DNA of 43,094 bases from Polyangiaceae bacterium (GTDB taxonomy: Bacteria > Myxococcota_A > Polyangia > Polyangiales > Polyangiaceae): positions 1-43,094 of the forward strand of contig JAICQL010000043.1 in the NCBI GenBank assembly GCA_025937895.1. The letters run 5' to 3'. The notes under the pieces are model-generated. The model was not told the DNA's origin. It was given only the letters and a program-made list of their open reading frames with translations, and searched no databases. A program made the position numbers and the translations under genes. How positions within the stretch are numbered: the stretch's first letter is position 1; the number at the start of each line of letters is the position of its first letter. Below, piece after piece: positions 7,280-16,411 of this stretch.

Positions 7280-9022
7280 GTGGGCCGTACTGGGTCGCGT
7301 GTGGCGCTGAAGCTCGGCGCTCGTGTTCGATCCTGGCTGGGTAGCCTCGTCGCGGCCAGCGTCCTGGCCCAGGGCGGTGGGCTCGCGCGCGCGCAGGCGC
7401 CAGCCACGGCGCCCGCAAATGAGCCAGCGCCAGCGACGCCTCCCGCTCCGCCCGCGCCCGCGCAGCCGAGCCCACCCGCTGAGGCTGCGCCCGCAGAGCC
7501 CGCTGCGGCAGAGCCCGCTGCGGCAGAGGCAGTGCCGGCCTCGGGGCTGAATGGGGGCACCGTGGCGCCGCGGCGCGAGCTCTTGCCGGGTGGCGCGCCG
7601 CTCCGCACGGAGCTCCAGCTCGAGGATGCATCGCTGCGCTACCTGATCGAAGACATCGAGGTCAGGGGCAACACCAAGACGCAGCGCCGCGTGGTGGAGC
7701 ACTTTGTGCCGTTCCGTCGCGGCGACGTGCTGGACGTGGACAATCCTGCGCTCGAGCTCACCCGCTATCGCCTGCTTGGCAGCGGCTTCTTCCGCGACGT
7801 GCAGCTCTCCCTGCGCAAGGGCTCGGCGCGCGGGCGCGTGATCCTCGTGATCGAGGTCACCGAGCGGAACACCCTGGTCGTGACCGATCTGGCGATGGGC
7901 TTGTCGGCGGATACGGACGCCGACGGGGAGCGCCGGCCGCTGGCCGCCTTTGCGGGGGTTGCGGTCGCCGAGCGCAACCTCGCGGGCAGCGGTATCACGC
8001 TCGGCAGCGCCCTCGCCATCTCTCAGGGGGCCACCACCGAGGAGGCCATCGATCAGTTCGGCCTGCGCGTGCGCTTCTTCGATCCAGCGTTCCTGGGCAG
8101 CCGCTGGGCGCTGTCTGGAGAGCTGCTGTACAACGACGCGCTCGACTTCTTCGGCAACGCACGGGTGATGGTCGATGACGTGCGCCAGAGCTCCCCGTCG
8201 TACGCGGTGGTGGAGTACACGCGCTCCGGCGGGCAGATCGGCATCGGCTATCCGACATCGCTCACGACCCGGCTGTGGCTCGGCTATCGCCTCGAGTCGA
8301 TCGGCGACGTGCGCATCCCGCGCGCGGCGGCCAGCGACTACCGCGGGATCGTCGAGCCAATCGACTTCGAGATTTTGCCGGGCCGCAGCGTACTGTCCAC
8401 CGTGCGTGCCTCGCTGGAGTACGACACGCGGGATCATCCGTGGATGCCCACCCGCGGCTGGCTGGCTTCGGCAGCGCTGGAGCTCAGCCCCGCGCCGGCG
8501 GGCAGCGACTATCCCTACGAGAAGCTCGACCTGAAGGCGCACCGCTGGTGGGCGCTACCCAGGGGCCATGTCCTCGGGCTGGAGCTGTTCCTGGGTGCCA
8601 TTGCTGGAGACGCGCCGTTCTTCGAGCAATATTACGTCGGCGATCTCACCGATTTTCAGCCCGGGCGCTTGCTGGGCCTCAACTTCGATCGCCGGCCTGC
8701 GCCCAACTTCCTGCGCACCGCGATCGATCAGGTGCGCTACGCCGAGTACGCCGTCAAGCTGAACGCGGAGTATCGCATCCCGGTCTACCGCGGTACGCGC
8801 TCCATCTTTGGCATCGAGGCGTTCGCGAGCTTCGGCGCGTTCGCGCTGGCGGGCCCGCGCGAGGTGACGCGCCCCGCACCCAACCTCTCGGCTCTGCAGC
8901 GGGTGCCCATGGATCTCACGGGCAACCTCGGCTTTCGTCTCGACACCAGCCTGGGCGGCTTCGTGCTGACGTTCTCGAACGTGTTCGGGTTCCTGCCCGT
9001 GCGCCAGGGAGACGATCGGTGA
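7280..9022 (+). CDS. Single-POTRA Omp85/BamA-superfamily outer membrane protein
   Basis: 580-residue outer membrane protein starting at GTG 7280. A signal peptide ending near ARAQA (about residue 40) precedes an 80-residue Ala/Pro-rich linker that includes a duplicated AEPAA unit. One POTRA domain (about 121-196) is recognisable from YLIEDIEVRGNTKTQ, the FFRDVQLSL helix-strand and VILVIEVTERN. The remainder is a predicted beta-barrel with alternating strands, for example YRLESIGDVR, SLEYDTRDHPWMPTRGW and EYRIPVYRGTRSIFGIEAFAS; the last resembles the D15/surface antigen C-terminal block. BamA has five POTRAs, so this shorter form is more like accessory Omp85 proteins that insert or translocate particular substrates. 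The next gene overlaps its stop by four bases (GTGA), implying coupled translation. Confidence 0.88.
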   Translation: MGRTGSRVALKLGARVRSWLGSLVAASVLAQGGGLARAQAPATAPANEPAPATPPAPPAPAQPSPPAEAAPAEPAAAEPAAAEAVPASGLNGGTVAPRRELLPGGAPLRTELQLEDASLRYLIEDIEVRGNTKTQRRVVEHFVPFRRGDVLDVDNPALELTRYRLLGSGFFRDVQLSLRKGSARGRVILVIEVTERNTLVVTDLAMGLSADTDADGERRPLAAFAGVAVAERNLAGSGITLGSALAISQGATTEEAIDQFGLRVRFFDPAFLGSRWALSGELLYNDALDFFGNARVMVDDVRQSSPSYAVVEYTRSGGQIGIGYPTSLTTRLWLGYRLESIGDVRIPRAAASDYRGIVEPIDFEILPGRSVLSTVRASLEYDTRDHPWMPTRGWLASAALELSPAPAGSDYPYEKLDLKAHRWWALPRGHVLGLELFLGAIAGDAPFFEQYYVGDLTDFQPGRLLGLNFDRRPAPNFLRTAIDQVRYAEYAVKLNAEYRIPVYRGTRSIFGIEAFASFGAFALAGPREVTRPAPNLSALQRVPMDLTGNLGFRLDTSLGGFVLTFSNVFGFLPVRQGDDR

Positions 9023-9702
9023 GCAAGCGGGGCTGCCGGCGCCGCGCCGGGGCGTGGCTTGCCGGCTGCTTGCTCGGGACCACGCTGGCCTTGCCGGCGA
9101 GCGCACAGGAGGTACCGGTGCCTGCACCGCCGAGCGGACCCCGTGAAGCGCGCTTCGAGTGGGACGCCGCGCGGCGCTGGCTGTTCGTCTCGCTCGCGTT
9201 CCGGGACGTGGCGGACGCCGGGGTGCTGCGCAAGCTCAAGCTGGGGCTACCGACGACCATCGTTCTGACCGGCATCCTGTACGCACAGGGCACGGAGCAG
9301 CCGCTGGCCAGCACCTTGCAGAACTGCAAGATCACCTGGCACGTCTGGGAGGAGATGTATCGGGTCGAGGTGAATCGCCCCGATCAGCAGACGGTGCGAC
9401 AATGGAGCCCCACCCTCAACGGCGTGCTGCGACGCTGTGCGCAGACCGAGCACTTGCCGGTGGCGCACGTCAGCCAGCTGCCAGAGGATAAGCCGCTACT
9501 ATTGCGGGTGAAGGTGCTGGTCAACCCCGTCAGTCAGGAGCTGCTGCACAAAATCCAGAGCTGGATCAGCCGGCCCTCGAACACCGCCAGCGCCTCCACC
9601 GGTAGCATCCTGTTCAGCACCTTCACGGGTCTGTTCATGACCCAGCTCGGCGAGGCCGATCGCGTGCTGGAGTTCACGACCCGCCCCTTCAACCCGCGCT
9701 GA
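9019..9702 (+). CDS. Secreted protein resembling DUF4390
   Basis: 227-residue protein whose GTG start is embedded in the Omp85 gene's stop (GTGA). The N terminus has arginines, a hydrophobic core and a cleavage motif near PASAQ (about 30). The body begins with strands RRWLFVSLAFRDV and KLKLGLPTTIVLTGILYA, then W-HVWEEMYRVEV. This order (short strands, a small Lys/Gly turn, a Trp-x-x-x-x-YRV segment) reminds me of the DUF4390 family of small envelope proteins, which I recall next to histidine kinases in proteobacteria; the assignment is tentative. A Ser/Thr-rich segment and a hydrophobic FSTFTGLFM stretch lie near the C terminus. Position between an Omp85 barrel and a hybrid kinase suggests an envelope partner of one of them. 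Confidence 0.75.
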   Translation: MSKRGCRRRAGAWLAGCLLGTTLALPASAQEVPVPAPPSGPREARFEWDAARRWLFVSLAFRDVADAGVLRKLKLGLPTTIVLTGILYAQGTEQPLASTLQNCKITWHVWEEMYRVEVNRPDQQTVRQWSPTLNGVLRRCAQTEHLPVAHVSQLPEDKPLLLRVKVLVNPVSQELLHKIQSWISRPSNTASASTGSILFSTFTGLFMTQLGEADRVLEFTTRPFNPR

Positions 9703-9726
9703 CACGGCAAAAACGCCACGCTGGCG

Positions 9727-11913
9727 ATGTGGACAGATGCCGTTCCATCAGGCGCCGCGGCCGTGGAAAGCGGGTATAGTCGAACGACACTCGTGGCGAG
9801 CCCGGTTCTTTGCGAGCGCTTGCGCTGGACGGGCGCTGCCTGCGGCGCGTTTGGCGCTCTGATCGGTTTGACGGCGTTTGTCGGCTGGGTGCTGGGTAAT
9901 GAGTTGCTCAAGGGCAGCTTCGTCGCCGGCATCACCATGAAGACGAACACGGCGCTGTGCCTCACCCTGCTCGGCGTTCAGGTGCTGGCGCTGGGGCAGC
10001 GCAGCGGCCGAGCGCGCTGGCTGCCCCGGTCTATTGCGACGCCGCTGGCGGGGCTCGTCGTGGCCATCGGTCTGGGCACCCTCGCGCAGCACCTGTTCGG
10101 CATCCGTCTCGGCATCGATGAGCTCCTCTTCGCCGAGCCCGTGGGCGCCGTGGCCACCACCAGCCCCAATCGCATGGGGCCTGTCGCATCGTCGTGCCTG
10201 TCCGCGCTGGGCTTTGGGCTGCTCCTGATCGACGTGCGGACGCGGCGCGAGCGAGCCCCGTTTCAATACCTCGCGGCGGGCGTGATCCTGATCACGTCGG
10301 TGCCGTTGCTGGGCTTTCTCTTCGATGCTCGCGCGCTGTTCAGCATCAGCAAGATCACAGGCATCGCCATGCCCACTGCCGCTGCGCTCTGGCTGCTGGC
10401 GCTGGGGCTCTTGCTCGTGCGTCCGGAGGTGGGCTGGATGCGGCGGCTGGTGGCGAACGACAGCGGCGCGCTGCTGCTGCGCCGCCTGTTGCCGGCGGCG
10501 GTCGTCGTGCCGGTGCTGCTCATGCTGCTGCGCATCTGGGGCCAGCAGCAGGGCCTGTACGATCAGGTCGTGGGTCGCGCCATCCTGGTGATCGGCTTCA
10601 TCGTGGTGTTCACGGCCGTCGTCTGGCGTACGGGGGACGTGGTGTACCGCCAGGCCACCCTGGCGGCGAGAGCGGAGCGTGAGCTGCATGCCCAGCTGCT
10701 GCAGTCGCTGGAGGCACTGGCGGACGCCGACCGGCGCAAGACCCAGTTTCTGGCGGTGCTGGCACACGAGCTGCGCAACCCGCTCGCGCCCGTGCGTACG
10801 GCCGTGCACCTGCTGCGCACCCGGCAGGGCGCGGATGCCTCTGCGGGCCACACCTGCGCCGTGATCGAGCGTCAGATCGAGCACCTGGCGCGGTTGATCG
10901 ACGATCTGATGGATGTCAGCCGCATCTCTCAGGACAAGCTGGAGCTGCGCAAGTCGCCGGTGAAGCTCGCCGAGGTGATCTCGGGCGCGCTCGAGGCCAG
11001 TCGCTATCTGCTGGACCAGCACCAGCACGAGCTGAGCGTCCAGCTGCCGCCGGATGACGTGCAGCTCGAGGCCGATGCTGCGCGCCTGGTACAGATCTTC
11101 ACCAACCTGCTCAGCAACGCCGCGCGCTACACCCCGGACGGGGGGCGCATCAGTGTCAGCGCCGAGCTCGTGCCGAGCGGCGCGCCAGAGGCTGGCGCTG
11201 CCAGCGATCCGGCGAGCGCGACCGAGTTGCTCGTCACCGTGGCCGACAGCGGCGTGGGCATCGCGCCGGACCAGCTGGTGCGCATTTTCGACATGTTCTA
11301 TCAGGCGCGCACGGACGATCAGGAGGCACGGCAGGGGCTGGGCATCGGTCTCGCGCTGGTGCGCAAGCTGGTGGAGTTGCACGGCGGAAGCGTCAGCGCT
11401 CACAGCGCTGGGAGCGATCGAGGCAGCACGTTTCAGGTGCGGCTGCCGGCGCGCATGGTCGCTGCCGCTGCGCCCGCCGTTACGTCGGACGTGGCTGCCA
11501 CCTCACCGGAGCTGGACAGCCTGCGTGTGCTGGTGGTGGAGGACAACATCGACTCCGGCGAGATGTTGACCGAGCTGCTGCAGCAGACGGGCGCGGAGGT
11601 GCACCACGTGGCGGACGGTGACGCTGCGCTGCTCACCGGTGAGCGCCTGCGTCCCCAGGTCGTGCTGCTCGACATCGGGCTCCCGGGCAAGACAGGGTAC
11701 GAGGTGGCGCGAGAGGCGCGCGCCACCACTTGGGGGGAGCGCGCCTTCATCGTGGCCTTGACGGGCTGGGGCTCGGCCGAGGATCGCGAGCGCACCCGCG
11801 CCGCGGGCTTCGACCGCCACCTGGTCAAGCCGGTGCAGCCGAAGGCCTTGCTCGATCTGATCGCGGAGCGCAGAGACACCGAGCTGCTCGGCAGCAAGGC
11901 GGCCCAGGCGTGA
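9727..11913 (+). CDS. Membrane-bound hybrid histidine kinase with C-terminal receiver
   Basis: 728-residue hybrid sensor kinase. Residues about 35-300 contain seven or eight hydrophobic segments with short loops, so sensing is probably within the membrane or through a small periplasmic loop. A short coiled coil leads to HisKA with the phosphoacceptor His347 in FLAVLAHELRNPLAP. The ATPase domain has the N box (FTNLLSNAARYTP), G1 box DSGVGI and G2 box GLGIGLALV. The receiver (about 598-712) has the acidic pair VVEDN, phosphoacceptor Asp649 in VVLLDIGLPG, a Thr in VALTGW and Lys701 in LVKPV. No output domain is attached, so phosphate would have to pass on to another protein. It starts 24 bases after the preceding gene and probably shares its transcript. 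It is convergent with PolX, ten bases apart. Confidence 0.93.
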   Translation: MWTDAVPSGAAAVESGYSRTTLVASPVLCERLRWTGAACGAFGALIGLTAFVGWVLGNELLKGSFVAGITMKTNTALCLTLLGVQVLALGQRSGRARWLPRSIATPLAGLVVAIGLGTLAQHLFGIRLGIDELLFAEPVGAVATTSPNRMGPVASSCLSALGFGLLLIDVRTRRERAPFQYLAAGVILITSVPLLGFLFDARALFSISKITGIAMPTAAALWLLALGLLLVRPEVGWMRRLVANDSGALLLRRLLPAAVVVPVLLMLLRIWGQQQGLYDQVVGRAILVIGFIVVFTAVVWRTGDVVYRQATLAARAERELHAQLLQSLEALADADRRKTQFLAVLAHELRNPLAPVRTAVHLLRTRQGADASAGHTCAVIERQIEHLARLIDDLMDVSRISQDKLELRKSPVKLAEVISGALEASRYLLDQHQHELSVQLPPDDVQLEADAARLVQIFTNLLSNAARYTPDGGRISVSAELVPSGAPEAGAASDPASATELLVTVADSGVGIAPDQLVRIFDMFYQARTDDQEARQGLGIGLALVRKLVELHGGSVSAHSAGSDRGSTFQVRLPARMVAAAAPAVTSDVAATSPELDSLRVLVVEDNIDSGEMLTELLQQTGAEVHHVADGDAALLTGERLRPQVVLLDIGLPGKTGYEVAREARATTWGERAFIVALTGWGSAEDRERTRAAGFDRHLVKPVQPKALLDLIAERRDTELLGSKAAQA

Positions 11914-11923
11914 GCGGCGCGGA

Positions 11924-13657
11924 TCAGGCGCGCTTGGCCGCGAGCCAGTCGAGCATGCGCGGCGCGGGCCAGGCGTTGACCACCTGCTCCGGAGCCACGC
12001 CGGCGCGCTGAGCGTTCAGCGCTGCGAACTGGATACGCCCGAGCTCCGCCTCGTGATGGGCGTCGCTGGTCAAGATCAGTGCCACCCGCCGCTGGCGCGC
12101 CACCCGCAGCATGTCCACGGACAGATCCAGCCGCTCCAGGCTGCCATTGATCTCGAGCGCGGTACCGGTACGCTCGGCGGCGGCCAGCACCGCCTCGAGA
12201 TCGAGCTCGATGCCCGGGCCGGAGCCGATGTGGCGGGCCGCGAGGTGGCCGATCATGCGCACCGACGGATCCTCCATGGCGCGCACGATGCGCTGCGTCT
12301 GGGCGGCGCGCTCCAGCTCAAAGTGCGAGTGAACGGAGGCCAGACAGAAATCGAACTGTGCGCGAAACTCCGGGTCGTAGTCCAGCTCTCCCTCGGGCCC
12401 GATGTTCAGCTCCACGCCGTGGAGCAGCCGTAGCTCCGTGCCGAGCTCCGCTTGCAGCGACCGGATCTGTGCGGCCTGCTCCAGCAACTGTGCTCGCCCG
12501 ACGCCGGCGCGCGTACCCTCCGCGTGCTCTGTGATGGCCAGCGCCCGGTAGCCACGCGCACGCGCGCTCTGCACGACCTCGCGCAGGCTGGAACGAGCGT
12601 CTCCCGACAGCTCGGTGTGCACGTGAAAGTCCCCGAGCAGCGCTGGCAGCGGCAAGGGCAGGCGCCCAGCCTCGGCGGCCTCGATCTCGCCGCCGTCCTC
12701 CCGCAACACAGGTGGGATGAAGGGCAGACCCAGCGCAGCATAGATCGCGGCCTCCGTCTCGCTGGCCACCACCTTGCCGCTGTCCAGCTCGGAGAGCGCG
12801 TATTCGTTCAGGGTGAGGCCGCGCGCCAGGGCCCGCTGGCGCAGCTTGATGTTGTGGCCCTTCGAGCCGGTGAAGTAGAGCAGGGCGGCGCCCAGCTGAT
12901 GGTCCGCGACCACGCGCAGATCCACCTGGACCTCGCCGCGGGTGACGATGCTGGTCTTGCCTTCACCCTGGGCGAGCACGCGGTCGACCACGCTGGAGCG
13001 GATCAGCGCCTGCATCACGGGCTCGGCGGCGCTGGCCGTGACGATGATGTCGATGTCGCCGATGGTCTCCGAGAAGCGCCGCAGCGAGCCCGCGTACTGC
13101 GCGTGACTGACCCCGGGCACGGCGCGCAGCTCCTCCAGGATACGCTCGGCCAGCGGCAGCGCGTCAGCAATGGGGCTGCGGTCGAGCACGCCTTGCTCCT
13201 CCAGCTTGGCGACCGCCAGCCGCAGCTTCTCCTCCGACTTCTCGCCGAAGCCCTTGAGCCCGCGCAGGCGCTGCTCGGCCAGCACCCGACGCAGATCCGC
13301 CAGGGACTGCACCCCCAGCTCTGCGCGCAGGCGCCCCAGCATCTTGGGCCCCAGGCCCTGAATGCGCAGCAGCGCCACCACGCTCTGCGGGTGCTTGGCG
13401 CGCAGCTCGTCCAGGCGCTGCACCCTGTCGGTCTCGATCAGCTCGCGGATCTTCTCGGCCGTGCTCTTGCCGATGCCCTCGATCTGCTGCAACTCCTTGA
13501 GGCTGAGCGCGCTCAGCTCCGCCGTCTGGGCGTTGATGGCGTGCTCCGCGCTCTCGTACGCGCGCACCCGGAAGGACTGGGGGTTCTCCTCTTCCAGCAG
13601 GGTGAGCTGGGCCAGCTCACGCAACATCTCCAGGATCTCTCGCTTGCCGGCCGCCAT
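11924..13657 (-). CDS. polX: Family X DNA polymerase with PHP nuclease domain
   Basis: 577-residue bacterial PolX, which fills short gaps and trims 3' ends in DNA repair. Two helix-hairpin-helix elements, IEGIGKSTAEKI (about 59-70) and IQGLGPKMLGRL (99-110), precede the nucleotidyltransferase core: AGSLRRFSETIGDIDI with metal-binding Asp201 and Asp203, and the third aspartate in VQVDLRV (Asp246). The C-terminal PHP domain has DFHVHTELSGD (343-353), a SVHSHF block (441-446) and TSDAHHEAE near the end, so the metal-dependent exonuclease appears intact. Total length matches the usual 570-580 residues. The start is ambiguous: ATG 13657 is used here, but a GTG 12 bases upstream is equally placed and neither has a good ribosome site. 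Divergent from the LigD-type polymerase gene by 83 bases. Confidence 0.93.
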   Translation of the reverse strand: MAAGKREILEMLRELAQLTLLEEENPQSFRVRAYESAEHAINAQTAELSALSLKELQQIEGIGKSTAEKIRELIETDRVQRLDELRAKHPQSVVALLRIQGLGPKMLGRLRAELGVQSLADLRRVLAEQRLRGLKGFGEKSEEKLRLAVAKLEEQGVLDRSPIADALPLAERILEELRAVPGVSHAQYAGSLRRFSETIGDIDIIVTASAAEPVMQALIRSSVVDRVLAQGEGKTSIVTRGEVQVDLRVVADHQLGAALLYFTGSKGHNIKLRQRALARGLTLNEYALSELDSGKVVASETEAAIYAALGLPFIPPVLREDGGEIEAAEAGRLPLPLPALLGDFHVHTELSGDARSSLREVVQSARARGYRALAITEHAEGTRAGVGRAQLLEQAAQIRSLQAELGTELRLLHGVELNIGPEGELDYDPEFRAQFDFCLASVHSHFELERAAQTQRIVRAMEDPSVRMIGHLAARHIGSGPGIELDLEAVLAAAERTGTALEINGSLERLDLSVDMLRVARQRRVALILTSDAHHEAELGRIQFAALNAQRAGVAPEQVVNAWPAPRMLDWLAAKRA

Positions 13658-13740
13658 TGCGAAGGTCACAGCATAAGAGCGCGCGGCAGCGAGTCAATTC
13701 GGACGAGCGCCAGCGCCGGCGTAGGGCTACGCTGCAGGGC

Positions 13741-15111
13741 GTGTCCAGGGACGAGCCGGCCGAGATCCTGCAGCTCGAGGGGCATGAGGTGCGGGTCACG
13801 CACCCCAGCAAGCTGTACTTTCCAGCGCTCGGGATCAGCAAGCTCGAGCTGGCGCGTTACTTCCTGGCGGTGGCCGGCGCTCCCGGCGCGGGCGGAGCGC
13901 TGGCGGGCGTGGCAGGGCGGCCCATCGTGCTCAAGCGCTTCGTCAACGGCGCGGAGGGGGAGCCCTTTTACCAGAAGCGCGCGCCGGAGAAGCGCCCGGA
14001 ATGGCTGCGCACGGTCACGCTCTCCTTCCCGTCGGGGCGAACCGCCGAGGAGGTGGTGATCGACGGGGTGGCGAGCTTGCTCTGGGTGGTCAATCTGGGC
14101 TGCATGGAGCTGCATCCGCACCCGGTGCAGGCCACGGATCTGGAGCACCCGGACGAGCTGCGCGTGGATCTCGATCCTGGCCCGGGCGTGGACTTTGCTG
14201 ACGTGCGCAGGGTGGCGCTGGAGGTGCGCGGGTTGCTCGCTGAGCTGGGGCTGGTGGGCTTTCCAAAGACGAGCGGCTCGCGCGGTCTGCACATCAACGT
14301 GCCCATCGAGCCGCACTGGGGCTTCGCGGAAGTGCGCCGCGCAGCTCTGGCGCTCTCGCGGGAGGTGGAGCGCCGAGCGCCCGCCCAGGCCACCTCCAAG
14401 TGGTGGAAGGAGGAGCGGCACGGGGTCTTTCTGGACTACAACCAGAACGCCAAGGATCGCACGACAGCCGCGGCGTATTCGGTGCGCCCGCTGCCAGACG
14501 CGCGCGTGTCGATGCCGCTGTCGTGGGCCGAGGTGCCCGACTGCGAACCGGGAGACTTCACTCTGCGCAGCGCCGCGCGGCGCTTTGCGGAGTGCCCGGA
14601 TCCACATGCCGGGCTGGCTCGCTCGGCGCGCTCGCTGGAGCCGCTGCTCGAGCTGGCTGCGCGCGACGATGCTCGAGGGCTGGGCGATGCGCCCTGGCCG
14701 CCGCATTTCCGCAAGGCCGAGGGGGAAGGCACGCGCGTTGCCCCGTCGCGCGCACGTCGGCGCGGCGCCAAGCAGGCCACGTCCGAGGGCGCGGCGCCGA
14801 AGGCCGGCGGCCGGCGCTCGAGCATGCCGTTGATCGTCGTCGCCCACTCCCCGGACAAGAGCGCTGCGCTGGCCGGGCTGGAACGCTGGAAGGCGCGGCA
14901 CCCGCAGGCGGCGGCGCTGCTCGCGCCGGATGACGTGCTGGTGGACGCGATGCGAGGCCGCTCCTCCACCTGGACCCGGGTGCGCATCAACCTGCGTCAT
15001 GTGCCCGAGGCGGAGCGGCCCGCGCAAGAGACGCCGGATCCCGACGAAGATCCAACGCGCGCCTGGCGCGAGCACGCGCGCGCACGGCGCAAGCCGGCGC
15101 CAGAGGAGTGA
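13741..15111 (+). CDS. LigD-type polymerase domain protein (NHEJ primase-polymerase)
   Basis: 456-residue stand-alone relative of the LigD polymerase domain, an archaeo-eukaryotic primase-type polymerase that adds ribo- or deoxynucleotides at broken ends. GTG 13741 begins the conserved part directly (EVRVTHPSKLYFP). Diagnostic blocks follow: LKRFVNGAEGEPFYQKRAP, the metal pair in RVDLDPGPG (Asp143, Asp145), the SGSRGLHINVP motif (178-188) and FLDYNQNAKDRT-x-AAAYSVR (230-249), then SMPLSW. The catalytic core ends near residue 300. About 130 further residues form an Arg/Ala-rich linker and an unfamiliar small domain (MPLIVVAHSPDKSAALAGL onward). It is tail-to-tail with the ATP-dependent ligase, 13 bases apart, so two activities that LigD usually joins in one chain are encoded separately here. 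No Ku gene is in the window. Confidence 0.9.
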   Translation: MSRDEPAEILQLEGHEVRVTHPSKLYFPALGISKLELARYFLAVAGAPGAGGALAGVAGRPIVLKRFVNGAEGEPFYQKRAPEKRPEWLRTVTLSFPSGRTAEEVVIDGVASLLWVVNLGCMELHPHPVQATDLEHPDELRVDLDPGPGVDFADVRRVALEVRGLLAELGLVGFPKTSGSRGLHINVPIEPHWGFAEVRRAALALSREVERRAPAQATSKWWKEERHGVFLDYNQNAKDRTTAAAYSVRPLPDARVSMPLSWAEVPDCEPGDFTLRSAARRFAECPDPHAGLARSARSLEPLLELAARDDARGLGDAPWPPHFRKAEGEGTRVAPSRARRRGAKQATSEGAAPKAGGRRSSMPLIVVAHSPDKSAALAGLERWKARHPQAAALLAPDDVLVDAMRGRSSTWTRVRINLRHVPEAERPAQETPDPDEDPTRAWREHARARRKPAPEE

Positions 15112-15124
15112 GCGGCGTGCCCGC

Positions 15125-16210
15125 TCAGGGAGCGCCAAAGATACGTGCTACTTCCTCCGGCGGCACGACTTCCAGCTGAGCGTAGGTGCAATCCCGGACG
15201 GGCTTGTCCGGTCGCCAGCGCCGGAACTGCGCGGTGTGGCGGAAGCGCGCGCCTTGCATGTGATCGTACGCCACCTCCACCACCAGCTCCGGCCGCAGCG
15301 GCTGCCAGGAGAGATCTTTGCCCTGGCTCCAGCGGCTCTTGCCTCCCGGCATTCGGCCCGCCTGCGCCGGGTCGTCTCCACCTTGCTCGGCCCAGCTTTG
15401 CCAGGGATGGTGCTCGAGCGCTCGCTCCCGGTAGGGTGCCAGCAGCGCCAGCAGCTCGCGCCGCTTGGCCGCGGTGAAGCTGGCCACCACGCCCACGTGC
15501 TGGAGCTGGCCACCCTCGTCATGCAAACCCAGCAGCAGTGAGCCGATGGCGCTGCCCTCGCCGCCCTTGTGCCAGCGAAAGCCAGCGACGACACAGTCGC
15601 ACTCGCGCTCGTGCTTCACCTTGAGCATCACCCGCTTGTTGGGCTCATAGGCTCCCGCCGCGTGCTTGGCCATGACGCCATCCAGGCCCGCGCCCTCGAA
15701 GCGCTGGAACCAGTCTGCGGCGACGGCGCGGTCCCGGGTCAGCGGGGTGAGATGCAGGGGGGGCTGGACGTCCTCGAGCAGACGCGCGAGCTCTGCCCGG
15801 CGCTCGGCGAAGGGCAGCTGCTGCAGATCGCGATCGCCCTCGGCAAGCACGTCGAAGAACACCATCGAGGAGGGCATCTGCTGCGCGAGCAGCTTCACCC
15901 GCGACGCAGCAGGGTGAATGCGCATCTGCAGCGCGTCGAAGTCCAGCACCCCGCCGCGCGCGATCACGATCTCGCCGTCGAGCACCACCCGCTCCGGCAG
16001 CCCGCGCAACAGCACCTCCACCAGGTCGGGGAAGTAGCGGTTCAGCGGCTTGCTGTCCCGGCTCTGCAGCAGCAGCTCGCTGCCGTCGCGGAAGACGAGC
16101 GCGCGGAAGCCGTCCCACTTCGGTTCAAAGAGCCACTCCTGGCCATCCGGCAAGGCGGCGACCCTCTTGGCCAGCATGGGCAGAACGGGGGCAGGGATGG
16201 GAAAGCTCAC
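15125..16210 (-). CDS. ATP-dependent DNA ligase, LigC/LigD-ligase type
   Basis: 361-residue ligase that would seal nicks in ATP-dependent end joining. GTG 16210 opens directly onto VSFPIPAPVLPMLAK; a TTG at 16267 would add 19 residues of low-complexity sequence. The adenylation lysine is Lys31 in EPKWDGFRA. Further nucleotidyltransferase motifs are DGEIV (motif III region), the DGVMAKHA block (motif IV) and MLKVKH (motif V). The C-terminal part carries an OB-fold, ending with LRPELVVEVAYDHM and the RF-RHTAQFRRWRPDK signature of LigC/LigD ligases. Length fits the free-standing LigC group. With PolX and the polymerase-domain protein next door it forms a compact repair block. Its last gene bases abut the polymerase gene tail to tail. 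Confidence 0.92.
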   Translation of the reverse strand: MSFPIPAPVLPMLAKRVAALPDGQEWLFEPKWDGFRALVFRDGSELLLQSRDSKPLNRYFPDLVEVLLRGLPERVVLDGEIVIARGGVLDFDALQMRIHPAASRVKLLAQQMPSSMVFFDVLAEGDRDLQQLPFAERRAELARLLEDVQPPLHLTPLTRDRAVAADWFQRFEGAGLDGVMAKHAAGAYEPNKRVMLKVKHERECDCVVAGFRWHKGGEGSAIGSLLLGLHDEGGQLQHVGVVASFTAAKRRELLALLAPYRERALEHHPWQSWAEQGGDDPAQAGRMPGGKSRWSQGKDLSWQPLRPELVVEVAYDHMQGARFRHTAQFRRWRPDKPVRDCTYAQLEVVPPEEVARIFGAP

Positions 16211-16411
16211 CCGGCGAGCTTGCCCCGGAACGTCCTGGCTCGCCGCCCTCCCAGTGGCCCCCCACAAAAAAAGTTGGCAGGGGGGCTTGCACCGACAGCT
16301 GGCGTGCGCAGTCTGCTGGTGTTCGCGGTTCCGCGAGCTCCCGGTGGCCGGAGAGGCCCCGCATGCGCAGGCGGCTCAGGCCACCCGGCAGCGGGCTGGA
16401 GCGCGAGAACC

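Noticed and set aside
7496..7527. 15-base duplication in the Omp85 gene as a possible regulatory repeat
   Set aside because: It is in frame and simply encodes the AEPAA linker repeat.
12452..14059. Rightward 535-codon open frame opposite PolX
   Set aside because: PolX motifs on the other strand are complete; the frame is a GC shadow.
16276..16292. Sigma-54-like promoter TGGCA...TTGCA upstream of hsp20
   Set aside because: The GG and GC elements are 11 bases apart; sigma-54 needs 10, and the spacing is strict.
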